In this document: positions 15,121 through 24,300 of the stretch, in pieces
How the letters are laid out: the number at the start of each line of letters is the position of its first letter
Position numbering within the stretch: the first letter of the stretch is position 1
From: Planctomycetota bacterium
Lineage (GTDB): Bacteria; Planctomycetota; UBA11346
DNA length: 32,512 nt
Reading direction: 5' to 3'
NCBI GenBank assembly: GCA_013816485.1
Contig: JACDEI010000054.1
Location: forward strand, 1-32,512
Notes under the pieces: model-generated
Database searches by the model: none
What the model saw: the letters and a program-made list of their open reading frames with translations, nothing else
What the model was told of the DNA's origin: nothing
Made by a program: the position numbers and the translations under genes

Positions 15121-15732
15121 TCAGCGGGCGAAGAACTCGATGACCTTCTGGATGTCGACCTGGAAGGGCACCTGGTCGGCGGTCAGCAGCGACTCGACCG
15201 TGACGGTCAGGGTGTCGAGGTCGACCTTGAGGTTGGCCGGACGCTCCAGCACGGGAGCGTTGACGGTCACGCGCAGGTCCTCGCGATTGCGAGCCTTCTC
15301 GCGCACGCTGAAGGTTCCGCCGGCCTTAAGCACTTGGCCTGGGCTCTTGGCGCGGTGGCCGCCCATCATCACGTTGCCGTGACCGATGAGCTGACGGGCC
15401 GACGGCAAGGTGCGCGTCAGTCCCGCGCGCCACACCAGGTTGTCCAAACGCGACTCCAGCAGCTGCAATAAGTTGCGGCCGGTGTCGCCGGGCATGCGGT
15501 AGGCTTTGGCGTAGAAATTCAGCAGGCTGCGTTCGGTCAGGCCATAGTGAAAACGCAGCTTCTGCTTCTCGCGCAGGCGCTGGCCGTACTCGCTGACCTT
15601 GAACTGGCGTTTGCCGGCAGCGGCCTGTCCTGGGGGATTCGGACGGCGGGCAGCGGTCTTAGTCGTCAGGCCCGGCAGTTCAGTGCCGAGACGACGGAGG
15701 ATGCGCAGGCGTGGGCCGGTGTAACGGGCCAT
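15121..15732 (-). CDS. rpsD: 30S ribosomal protein S4
   Basis: 203-aa primary 16S rRNA-binding protein of the small subunit. It starts MARYTGPRLRILRRLGTELP, then YGQRLREKQKLRFHYGLTE (the S4 signature YGxxLrEKQklr.~YGl.E) and LESRLDNLVWRAG at the start of the S4 RNA-binding domain, ending with the QVDIQKVIEFFAR tail. The N-terminus has none of the zinc-binding cysteines, so it is the zinc-free type. ATG 15732 has AGGAG eight bases upstream, which settles the start over the longer open frame. It is a single-gene unit outside any ribosomal operon, and a clear terminator follows it. Confidence 0.98.
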   Translation of the reverse strand: MARYTGPRLRILRRLGTELPGLTTKTAARRPNPPGQAAAGKRQFKVSEYGQRLREKQKLRFHYGLTERSLLNFYAKAYRMPGDTGRNLLQLLESRLDNLVWRAGLTRTLPSARQLIGHGNVMMGGHRAKSPGQVLKAGGTFSVREKARNREDLRVTVNAPVLERPANLKVDLDTLTVTVESLLTADQVPFQVDIQKVIEFFAR

Positions 15733-15870
15733 GGGGAAGCTCCTAAGATCCGACGATCCCGTCCGTAGGGGAAGCGAGCGTCGCCGGAGGGGCGGAAGAA
15801 TGCGATGTGAGTCCCGATTGCAAGGCAAAAGGCCAGCACGGCATGTGGCTAGCACGTCTCCTCTAGCTCG

Positions 15871-16056
15871 GGGCCTGGGCCAATGACGTAAAGTTAAGCC
15901 AGGCTACCAGAAAAAAAATCCGCCACGAAGTCACGAAGTCACGAAGAAATCACCTCACAAGCGGTCGAAACGACTCTTCTTCTCTCGTCTTCGTGTCTTC
16001 GTGCCTTCGTAGTGAAAAATCCATTTCGTTAGCTTTACGCCATTGGGCCTGGGCCG
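15871..16056. repeat. Large imperfect palindrome with CACGAAG tandem units
   Basis: Two arms of about 75-80 nt are imperfectly complementary. The outer part pairs CCAATGACGTAAAGTTAA (15880-15897) with TTAGCTTTACGCCATTGG (16029-16046, two mismatches), flanked by GGGCCTGGG on both sides. The inner part holds an 8-nt tandem array CACGAAGT (three units, 15924-15946) opposite a CTTCGTG array (15989-16012). It occupies most of the rpsD/16262 spacer. It may be a MITE-like or repetitive extragenic element. Confidence 0.85.
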
Positions 16057-16261
16057 GTGCAAGTCATCCCACCCGGTGACGGACGAACGGATGAGATTTC
16101 CCTGTCAGGTCGCAACGCTGGACGAACCCGGCAAGCAGTGCTTGCGTCCCGTCCTGACGGACAAATAGTCCACGCCCGTGTGACTCAGGCCTCATGCTAG
16201 TATTCTGTGGTAAGATCCAGGTGTTCTCTTAGTCATCGAATCGTTTCCCGAAGGAATCCCC
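16057..16261 (+). promoter_or_regulatory. Upstream region of the 16262 gene
   Basis: No gene seen. It contains a small hairpin GCAAGC-AGT-GCTTGC (16131-16145) and, near 16179-16216, AT-richer sequence with possible -10 hexamers (TATTCT at 16201, TAAGAT at 16211) but no good -35. The ribosome-binding site GAAGGAA stands just before ATG 16262. The promoter assignment is tentative. Confidence 0.3.
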
Positions 16262-18055
16262 ATGCGCCCATTCCCGTTGCTCCTCGTCCTGCTCGCCAGT
16301 GCTTCGCTGTCTGCTGCCGACGTGACGCCGCCGAAGGGGGAGACCCCACCGCCGGCGACCGATCTGCTCGGCAACCCGACCGACGTGCCGACGGTGAGCA
16401 AGGAGGAGGCCGCAGTGCTCGTGGTGCAGGGCAAGGAGGCGATGATCGAGTCGAACGACAATCCCCGCCGCAGCGTCGACGCCGCGGTCGCCTTCTCCAA
16501 GGCGCTCAAGTACTACGAGACCACCGGCGACACCGACACCATCTGCGATCTCGAAGCCAACATCTTCTGGTGCAAGAAGCGCATGAACCTCGACGACGTG
16601 AAGTCGTTCGTGGCGCAAAAGAGTGGCGACAAGACCGTGGTCGCGGCCCTGGCCAAGGTCGACAAAGTCGCGAACAAGGAAGTCACCGCGGACAAGGCCG
16701 ATGAGTACTTCTCGCGCGCCGAGAAGTTCGCCAGCAAGAACCCGGAGAACTTCGAGCAGATCTCGGTGCGCTACTTCGAGGTCGCTGAACGATTCGTCGG
16801 TACCGAGGTCGGCATCAAGGCGCAGAAGCTCAGCCTGGTCGCACAGCAGAACCAGATGAAGGCGATCAAGGAGGCGCAGGATGCCCAGCGCGAAACCCTG
16901 TTCAGCAAGCCGACCAAGCTCAACGGCAAGATCCAACAGACAGCGGTGCCGAGCACGGATACCCAGAAGTCATCGGCCTCATCGATCCGCACGCTCTACA
17001 AGTCGGACTTCGCCAAGCGGAAGCCCAACCAGAAGCAGAACCTGCTGAACAAGCTAATGGATCAGGCGCGCACGACCAAGGACGACCCGGTGATGTTGCA
17101 CGCGCTGCTCACCGCCGCCACCGACCTGGCGATGGAATGCCAGGATTTCTATGCGGTGATCAGCGCCAGCGACCTGATGGCGATGAACTTCAGCGGTGTC
17201 GACGCCACGGCGCAGAAGAAGACCGCCTTCGGCAAGTCGAAGAACCCGACCGTGCTGGCGATCATCAAGCTGCTCGACAATCCCGAGGACGGTGACGCCA
17301 ACACCATCGTCGGCAAATATTTTTGCTACGAGGCGCAGAAGTGGGACCTGGGCATCCCATTGCTGATGCACGGCACCGACGCGGACATGAAGTCCCTCGG
17401 CGACATGGAACAGCTCAAGCCCGATGGCGTGGCGCAGCAGATCGAACTCGGCGACAAGTGGTACGACATCGGCAAGAAGGGCCGCAAAGGCCAGCCGACG
17501 CTTGAAGGCCCGATGGGTCGTGCGCTCTACTGGTACCAGCTCGCCGAGCCGAAGATCACCGGCATCAGCAAGGACCGTATCGCCAAGCGCATGGATGAGA
17601 TCGACAGCCTCCTGCCGATGACCAACCTCAACTATGAGAGCCTCACGGCGAAGCAGTGGGATCGACTCAAGGGCGGCATGGCGGTGATCTCGGCGGCGAA
17701 GGACCGCAACGATATCGGTCTGCGCCTGACCGCGGGCAAGAAATACCGCATCGTGCCGCACCCGACCGACACCTGGCAGCCGACCACCTATTATAGCTCG
17801 GGCAATTCGCGCAGCGTGAACTGGAAGGGCGAGTCGCTGACGAATACCCCGAACACCCGCCAATTCATCTATTTCACCGGTGGCGACTTCAAGGAAGGCG
17901 CCATGGTCATGCAGATTGAGAACGGCAAGTGGATGAAGCCCGGCCTGGTCGAGGGCGACGGCCGCTTGTGGCTCGGACCGTTCAGCGACTACGCTTGGGG
18001 CGCGGGCGGCAAAGGCGAGATCCGCATCAAGATCCTGCCGGCCGACGACGAGTAA
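16262..18055 (+). CDS. Large secreted protein of unknown function
   Basis: 597-aa protein with a classical signal peptide (RPFPLLLVLLASASLSAADV; cleavage probably after SAA or SLSA). A Pro/Thr-rich stretch leads to a helical region (about 45-240) with KALKYYETTGDTDTICDLEA, resembling a degenerate TPR. A second helical block (about 250-470) contains GRALYWYQLAEPKITGISKD, similar to segments in long secreted planctomycete proteins. The C-terminus (about 490-597) is beta-rich, including KYRIVPHPTDTWQPTTYY and a strand pair ending GKGEIRIKILPADDE, and may be a binding domain. GAAGGAA before the ATG is a good RBS, and a clear terminator follows. It is a monocistronic unit. No family was recognised with certainty. 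Confidence 0.85.
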   Translation: MRPFPLLLVLLASASLSAADVTPPKGETPPPATDLLGNPTDVPTVSKEEAAVLVVQGKEAMIESNDNPRRSVDAAVAFSKALKYYETTGDTDTICDLEANIFWCKKRMNLDDVKSFVAQKSGDKTVVAALAKVDKVANKEVTADKADEYFSRAEKFASKNPENFEQISVRYFEVAERFVGTEVGIKAQKLSLVAQQNQMKAIKEAQDAQRETLFSKPTKLNGKIQQTAVPSTDTQKSSASSIRTLYKSDFAKRKPNQKQNLLNKLMDQARTTKDDPVMLHALLTAATDLAMECQDFYAVISASDLMAMNFSGVDATAQKKTAFGKSKNPTVLAIIKLLDNPEDGDANTIVGKYFCYEAQKWDLGIPLLMHGTDADMKSLGDMEQLKPDGVAQQIELGDKWYDIGKKGRKGQPTLEGPMGRALYWYQLAEPKITGISKDRIAKRMDEIDSLLPMTNLNYESLTAKQWDRLKGGMAVISAAKDRNDIGLRLTAGKKYRIVPHPTDTWQPTTYYSSGNSRSVNWKGESLTNTPNTRQFIYFTGGDFKEGAMVMQIENGKWMKPGLVEGDGRLWLGPFSDYAWGAGGKGEIRIKILPADDE

Positions 18056-18079
18056 GCCGCCACAAACGGCGGAATGAAT

Positions 18080-18115
18080 GCTGCCCTGGTCATCCGACCA
18101 GGGCAGCGTTGTTTT
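18080..18115 (+). terminator. Intrinsic terminator of the 16262 gene
   Basis: A 12-bp perfect stem (GCTGCCCTGGTC, 18080-18091, and its complement 18096-18107) with loop ATCC is followed by GTTGTTTT. It lies 25 nt after the stop codon and before the convergent ABC permease gene, which it may also help to isolate. Confidence 0.9.
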
Positions 18116-18132
18116 CGTGGATCACCACTATG

Positions 18133-20283
18133 TCAGGCGCTGCGTTCACGCCGTGATGGCATGATGAGCAGCAACCACACGCCCAGGATACCGATGCCGA
18201 GTGCCGCCAGTGGTGGCAGATCGGTTAGCAGGTCAGCGCTGCCGCTGCGGTCGAGCAGCAGGATGCCGGCGTTGTGGCCGGCGTGCAGCAGCATGCACGG
18301 GATCACCGAGCGGTAACGCAATGCCAACAGTGCCAGTACCACGCCCAGCGTCATCTGGGGCAGGAAGCGGTAGGGATCCATGTGCAGGCAGGCGAAGAGG
18401 AACGACGAGAGCAGCACGCCCCCGGCGATGCCGGTGCCACGCACCATACCTTTCAGCAACGTGCCACGGCAGAGCAGTTCTTCGCTGATGCCAGGGATCA
18501 GCGCGAGGCACACCAGTTCGACGATGACACCATAGGAACGCAGGTCGGTGATGAGGTTTTGTAATTCATTGCTGTCGTTTGCGGCTGGTTGTGGTTGCAG
18601 GTTGCCGATGGCGAGACTCAGCAGGATCGCAAAAGGAACCGCAGCGATCACCCGCAGCAGGCTGATGGCTGGTGGACGCGCCAGGCCCAGCACGATGGAT
18701 GGCCGGTACCCACCCAACCAGCAATGCACCACCGCGGGCAGGGCGATGAACAACAACAACGGCACGGCGATGCGGATGGGGGACGGCGCGAGCTTGAAGA
18801 AGTCCGCCATCAAGGTCATGCCTGCGACCGCCACGCCGAAAACCGCCATCGCTTCGAGTCCATTCGGCGCGTCCGGGCCGGTGCCCCAGGTGCGGAAACG
18901 GCCCCACCCGGCACGCACCAACCCTGGGTAACAGAAACGTTCGTCTTCCAGCAGCCGGGTGGCCCAGCTGACCACCACCGCGGCGACCGCGAGGGCCGCA
19001 CCGGTGGAGATCAACAGATGGAACCACGGCACTTCGTGGCCTTGCAGGCATTCCTTGAGCACGAGCACTGAACCGGTGATGGGGATGAGATCGAGTGCCA
19101 GACTCGGGCGGGTGTCGGGTACCGCCGCCACCAGCGCCGCCACCAGCACCACCAGCAGCATCGGTGACAGATAGTTCTGCGCCTCCTTCGCGCTGGCGGC
19201 CAGACCGGCGAGTACCAGTGACAAGGCACCGAGCGTGATGGTGAGCGGCAGTAGGATGCCGAGGCACAACGCGAAGGTCCCGAGTCCGGTGCCGATGGCG
19301 TCGCCGAAGCCACCCTCGCCACCCCCGAGCTGCCGCACAATCAAGGCCATGGTCACCCCCAGCGAGGTGAGGTTGAGCAGCACGGAAACCGCTGCTGCCG
19401 CCGAGGTCACCAGCAACTTGCCGAGGAACAGGTCCTGTCGTCCGACCGGCCAGGACAGCAGGCTTTCCAACGTGCCGCGTTCGCGTTCGCCCGCGATCAG
19501 ATCAATCGCCGGATAGAACGCGCCGAGCGCGGCGAACACCACCAGGATCAGCGGGATGATGCCGGCCAAACGCGTACGCATGGACTCGGCTGCCGGTGCG
19601 AGCGGTTGCGACATCAGTTCGAGCGGTGACAGATCGCTTTCGCTCAGGCCGGCGTTGCCCAGGCGTGCCAGGATCAGTTCCTTGCGGTAGCGCGCGGTGG
19701 TGTTTTCGATCGCCTGCTGGGCGCGGTCACCCTGGACATGCGCATGATCGTAGGTGGCGTACCAACGCAGTGGCGCACTGGCATCGTGTTGCGGCAGGTT
19801 GAGCACCACCCCGGCGAGGTCGTCCTGGCGCAGCAGGGTGAGCAGCTGCTCGCGTGCACGGCCTTCACGTTCCTGGTGATCGGAAGAACGTTCATGCCGT
19901 TCGATGCGTGCGAGCGCCTGGAGCTCCAACCCCGCGGTGCGCAGCGCCAGCACCGTGCGGTGCGGTAGGTCGGCTGCGAGCGCGTGGGCCGCCCGCGTTT
20001 TGCGCAGGCCGGTAGTCGGCGCCGTGGTTTTCTTCGCCGCTTCGTCGCGGTCTTCGTCGGGCATGGAGAGCAGTTCGCTGACGCGTGCCGGCAGATCGAT
20101 CAGCGCCACGCGCGGCGGCGCCAGTTGCTGCGCCTGGGTGAGCTGGATCACCTGGATCATGAACATGCCGATCAGCGGATACAGCAGGGCCGGCAACACC
20201 ACGTTGACGAACAACGTGCGGCGATCGCGCAGGATCTCCAAACCATCCTTGCGGAAGACATGCAGGACGTGGCGCAGATTCAC
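18133..20283 (-). CDS. ABC-2 transporter permease fused to CPBP intramembrane protease
   Basis: 716-aa membrane protein of two parts. The first ~450 residues form a NatB/ABC-2 type permease: a first helix (LFVNVVLPALLYPLIGMFMI), a ~190-residue extracytoplasmic loop, then helices beginning with the conserved AGERERGTLESLLSWPVGR coupling segment. The C-terminal ~260 residues are a CPBP (Abi/Rce1-type) glutamic protease with EELLCRGTLLKGM (EExxxR), FACLHMDP (FxxxH) and HAGHN (HxxxN), all catalytic positions present. The GTG start overlaps the stop of the upstream ATPase gene, so both are made together. They likely form an exporter with a built-in protease; the cargo, possibly a lipid, peptide or Na+, is not deducible. 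This combination is known in PVC bacteria. Confidence 0.93.
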   Translation of the reverse strand: MNLRHVLHVFRKDGLEILRDRRTLFVNVVLPALLYPLIGMFMIQVIQLTQAQQLAPPRVALIDLPARVSELLSMPDEDRDEAAKKTTAPTTGLRKTRAAHALAADLPHRTVLALRTAGLELQALARIERHERSSDHQEREGRAREQLLTLLRQDDLAGVVLNLPQHDASAPLRWYATYDHAHVQGDRAQQAIENTTARYRKELILARLGNAGLSESDLSPLELMSQPLAPAAESMRTRLAGIIPLILVVFAALGAFYPAIDLIAGERERGTLESLLSWPVGRQDLFLGKLLVTSAAAAVSVLLNLTSLGVTMALIVRQLGGGEGGFGDAIGTGLGTFALCLGILLPLTITLGALSLVLAGLAASAKEAQNYLSPMLLVVLVAALVAAVPDTRPSLALDLIPITGSVLVLKECLQGHEVPWFHLLISTGAALAVAAVVVSWATRLLEDERFCYPGLVRAGWGRFRTWGTGPDAPNGLEAMAVFGVAVAGMTLMADFFKLAPSPIRIAVPLLLFIALPAVVHCWLGGYRPSIVLGLARPPAISLLRVIAAVPFAILLSLAIGNLQPQPAANDSNELQNLITDLRSYGVIVELVCLALIPGISEELLCRGTLLKGMVRGTGIAGGVLLSSFLFACLHMDPYRFLPQMTLGVVLALLALRYRSVIPCMLLHAGHNAGILLLDRSGSADLLTDLPPLAALGIGILGVWLLLIMPSRRERSA

Positions 20284-21071
20284 GGAGTGGTGTCCAGTGG
20301 GGCCGCGGCTGCTGGCGGTGTGTCGGTTGGCGATGCCGTTGTGGATGTGGGTGCCTCATGCAGCCGCTCATGCACCGCAGCTTCGAACTGCGTGCCGCTG
20401 CCCAGGTCGCCTGGGGCACCATCGAACACCACCCGCCCGCGCCGTAGCAGCAGTAGGCGGTCGGCGCACAGCTCGACCTCGCGCAACACGTGGGTGGCGA
20501 TCAGGATCAACCGTCCGGGTCGGCGCGCGGCGAGCACCGCATCGACCAGCGAACGTGCGGCGAGCACATCCAATCCGGTGGTCGGTTCGTCGAGCACCAG
20601 CAGGTCGGGATCCGGCAGCAGCGTCCGGGCGAGGTTGATGCGTTGCAGTTGACCGGTCGACAGGCCTTCGATGCGCTGGTCGAGGAACTGCGCGAGAGTG
20701 AAGGTCTCGACCACCTCGGCGATGCGCCGATCGAGCGTGGCCCCGTCGAGGTCGAAAAAACCACCGACGTAGCGCAGCAGCTCACGCCCGGTCAGTCGTT
20801 GATACATGCGGGTGGTCGACGACAGGTAGGCCAGCCGGCGGCGGATGGCCTCAGCGTCCGTGCGCGTATCCCGGCCGCCGACCAGCACCCGGCCGCGATC
20901 GGGCATCAGTAACGTGGTGATCAGCCGCAGCAGCGTGCTCTTACCCGCGCCGTTGGCACCGATCAGTGCACAGACGCCCCCGGTAAGTTCGACGGAGATC
21001 CCATCGACGGCGCGGACCTCACCTCGTCCCCGGTCATAAAACGATTTAGCAACATCATCGAGCAGCAGCAT
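20280..21071 (-). CDS. ABC transporter ATP-binding protein
   Basis: 263-aa ATPase powering the downstream permease. Walker A is GANGAGKSTLL, the Q-loop is atypical (LAYLSSTTRMYQRLTG), the signature is LSTGQLQRINLAR (LSxGQ with T), Walker B/D-loop is LLVLDEPTTGLD and the H-loop is ATHV. It resembles NatA-type exporters. The last 30 residues are a Thr/Pro/Ala tail. It overlaps the permease start, giving a two-gene operon transcribed away from the sigma/FecR fusion gene, whose start lies 309 nt away on the other strand. Confidence 0.95.
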   Translation of the reverse strand: MLLLDDVAKSFYDRGRGEVRAVDGISVELTGGVCALIGANGAGKSTLLRLITTLLMPDRGRVLVGGRDTRTDAEAIRRRLAYLSSTTRMYQRLTGRELLRYVGGFFDLDGATLDRRIAEVVETFTLAQFLDQRIEGLSTGQLQRINLARTLLPDPDLLVLDEPTTGLDVLAARSLVDAVLAARRPGRLILIATHVLREVELCADRLLLLRRGRVVFDGAPGDLGSGTQFEAAVHERLHEAPTSTTASPTDTPPAAAAPLDTTP

Positions 21072-21193
21072 GCCGCGGCCATCATGCGTCCACCGGCCTG
21101 GGTGCCAGGGGGCGACCTGCGGGATTCACGGAATGGCGGCAAACGGGAGATCATCTCCGGCGTACCATGCTGATCCATCCCGTGCCGGTGACC

Positions 21194-21238
21194 CGGCTCC
21201 ACCGGCTCCACTGGCTCCACCGGCTCCACCGGTTCCAC
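21194..21238 (+). repeat. Five tandem 9-nt units (CGGCTCCAC)
   Basis: Five consecutive units: CGGCTCCAC twice, TGGCTCCAC, CGGCTCCAC, CGGTTCCAC. They lie in the divergent spacer upstream of the sigma/FecR gene. They encode nothing plausible (Leu/His or Val/Glu/Pro runs in shadow frames). Directly after it, CACAACC (21236-21242) and GGTTGTG (21256-21262) can pair. Confidence 0.9.
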
Positions 21239-21379
21239 AACCCTGGAATTGCCGTGGTTGTGACTGTGCGAGCCGACCACTACGGTTACCTACCGCGCCA
21301 TGCCCTCAACCAGCACCTGTTTTCCTGCATTACGGATCAGCCAGCGTCCGCGCCCCATCGGTCAACATGGGGGCGAACG

Positions 21380-24300
21380 ATGAATGTCGCTGATCTCAAA
21401 GTGCAGGTGGAACGCGCTCAGCAGGGCGATCCCGCCGCCTTCCACGAGCTGGTCACCGCGACCATCGGCGATCTCCGCCTCTACATCGCCACCTATGTCT
21501 CGACCCAGGCGCTGGGCGACGCCTTGCTGCGTGAAGTCTACGGTGCCATCCGTCGCGAACTGTCGCGTTGTCCGCCGCAGGATGTCCGTGGCTGGATGTG
21601 CCGCACGGCGAGCACGCTGATTGGCATCCGCCTGAGCGATGCGACCCGTGGTGCGGCAGCGGCCAAGGACCCGTTGAACACCATCGTGGTCCAGTCCGCG
21701 GTCGATGCCCTGGGGCGCAACAGCGATGCCGCCAATCCCGCAGCGGTCGAGCTGCCGCGTCGTCTGCAGATGCAGCCGCCGTCGTTGCGTCAGCTCCTGC
21801 AACGCCACTACAACGAAGGCCTGACCGTCGGGACCATCGCGGAGAAACAGGGCCTGGTCGAAAGCGAAGTTGCGCAGGCGCTGCTCGCGGCGCGGGCACG
21901 CATGGACTGGACCGGAGTGGCCGAGGTCGGCGACACCGCCGATCGGACCTTCCCCAGCGTGATCGAGGATTACCTGGGCGGCACCTTGGTGCCCGACACC
22001 CGCGCCCTGTTGGTCGCTGGCGTGCTGCACGATCCCGCGCGCGCGACCCAGTTTGAACGCCAGGTGCGCCTGCACCTGCTGCTCCAGGCGTTGCTGACCC
22101 CGTTCGATGCCGCGCAGGTGAAGGAATTCATCGCCGGTCTACCACATTTCCAGAACGACAGCAGCCGTCTGATCGTACCGCAGCGTCCGACCCGCGGGAC
22201 CGCGCGCATCACCAGGCAACCACCTGCTCCGCGCAGTGACACCACGCGCCATCGTCGGCAGATCAGCGAAACCGGTAGCGGGGTGCGCGGATTTGCCGGG
22301 ACGGCTTCCGGTACGCGCAAGACCGCGGTGGCAGAGGCCGACGATCTCGGTGACGATGCACCACCACCGCCCAACCGCATGCCGCTCTACCTCGGCGGTG
22401 GCGCTGCCGTGCTCGGATTGCTGGTACTGATGGTGATATGGTTGCGTCCCGCATCGCCGACACACGCCGACGAACTCGTCGCACCAGCACCGACCCAGCA
22501 GGCACCGGTCGGCGATCCGTCCTTCGCCCTGGTGTCCGAAGTGGAAGGCCAAGCGGTCATCACCCATGCCGGCCAGACCAGACCGGCGATCATCAGCGAG
22601 TCGCTGTCGTCGGGCGATGGACTCCAGGTCACCGGTGCGGGCATTCTACGTACCCTGCTGGTCGACCAGGTGCGGCTGAAACTGTTCGCCGATACGCAGA
22701 TCCAGACCGTCACCCTCCAGGGCCAGACGCTGCACCTCCACCTCACGCAAGGCCAGGCGGAGATCGAACATCTGCGTGGGCCCAAGGTCACCACCGTGAT
22801 CGCCCGCACTCCGCAGGGCCAGGTGACGATGGCGGAAGCCAAGACCACCATCGATGTGGTCGACGGGGTCACGCGTGTACGCACCGGACGCGGCAAACCG
22901 CAGGTCGCGCGCCTTAATGGTGCCGGCATGGTCGAGGCGGCGCCGGGTGGAGTGGTGGTGGTGCGCGCCGGTGCCGATCCCGCGGTCGATGGCGGTGGCG
23001 CATTCGTGCGCGGCATCAACTTCGGTGAGGGGGTGGTCACCATCGCGCGCAACCAATGGCTGTCGCTCAACGAGGCGCTGGGTGCCGGATTGACCCTGGG
23101 GCGCGGTGTGCGCGTTGGACCGTTCGCCCAGATCAGCGGCGTGGGCATGGACTTCGACACCAAACGCATGCTCGACGCCGGCCTGGTCGGTGACGGTGGC
23201 CAGATCGAACTCTCGCACGTCCTCCCGAATGGCGATTACGACCTGTCATTGTGGATCGCCGGTCCGGTCGATGCGCGTTTCGACGGCATCACCCTGACGC
23301 TCGCCAACACGCCGGTACCGCTCGGTCCGGCGGCGACCAAGGCTGAACGTTGGCGCCGTCTCGGTCCGTTGCGGGTCCAGGTGCGTCAGCGTCGTCTCGA
23401 TCTGCGACTGTCGGGCATGGGCGCGGCCCATCTGGCTGGTCTGCAACTCGATGCGATCGGCACGCTCGACGGTGTCCTGCCGCCGATGATCCTGATCACC
23501 GATCCGGCGTCCGGCGGTCAGGCACCGCCATTCGATCTGACCATCCGCACCCGTGCCGATGCCGCTGGCGGCATCGCCAAGGTCGCATTCTACAACCGCG
23601 ACACCCTGCTCGGCGAAGCGACCACGCCGCCCTACACCTTCACCTGGCGCGCCCCGCCGATCGGTGCCTATGCGCTCAGCGCAGTTGCGACCGACGCCAG
23701 CGGTGGCACCAGCCGTTCCGCCGTGGTCGAAGGCACGGTGCAGGATTTCGCGAGCCTGCGTGGCCTGCTGCGTGAGACCTGGCGCGGCATCGGTGGCGGT
23801 GGCATCGGCGACCTGCGCGGACACCTCGCGTCGCCGGCACATGAGATCACGCTCGTGCCACATTCCGATTACCGCATCAGCGGCAACGATTTCGGCGCCC
23901 GTCTGCGCGCACTGCTGACGCCGCCGGCGGACGGCGACTACATCATCGAAGTGCTGAGCGACGACAGCAGCGAAGTCTGGCTCTCGCCGGATGAAAATCC
24001 CGCCAATCGGCGACTGGTCTGTTCGCTCAACGGCTACGGCGATCCGAACCAATGGGATCGCCACCCGTCCCAGCGTTCCACGCCGATCGCGCTCACAGGT
24101 GGCCAACGCTGCTTTATCGAAGTGCTCTACAAACAAGGCGGCGGTGGCGCACACCTGCTGCTGGGCTGGGTGCGTCCCGATGGCGTGACCGAGCGTCCCA
24201 TCCAGGCGGAGCGTTTCACGCCGGTGCAGACCGGCATGCAGGTGCCCCCACCATCGACCACGGGCATGCCGCCCACCACCCAGACACCAACATCCACTGC

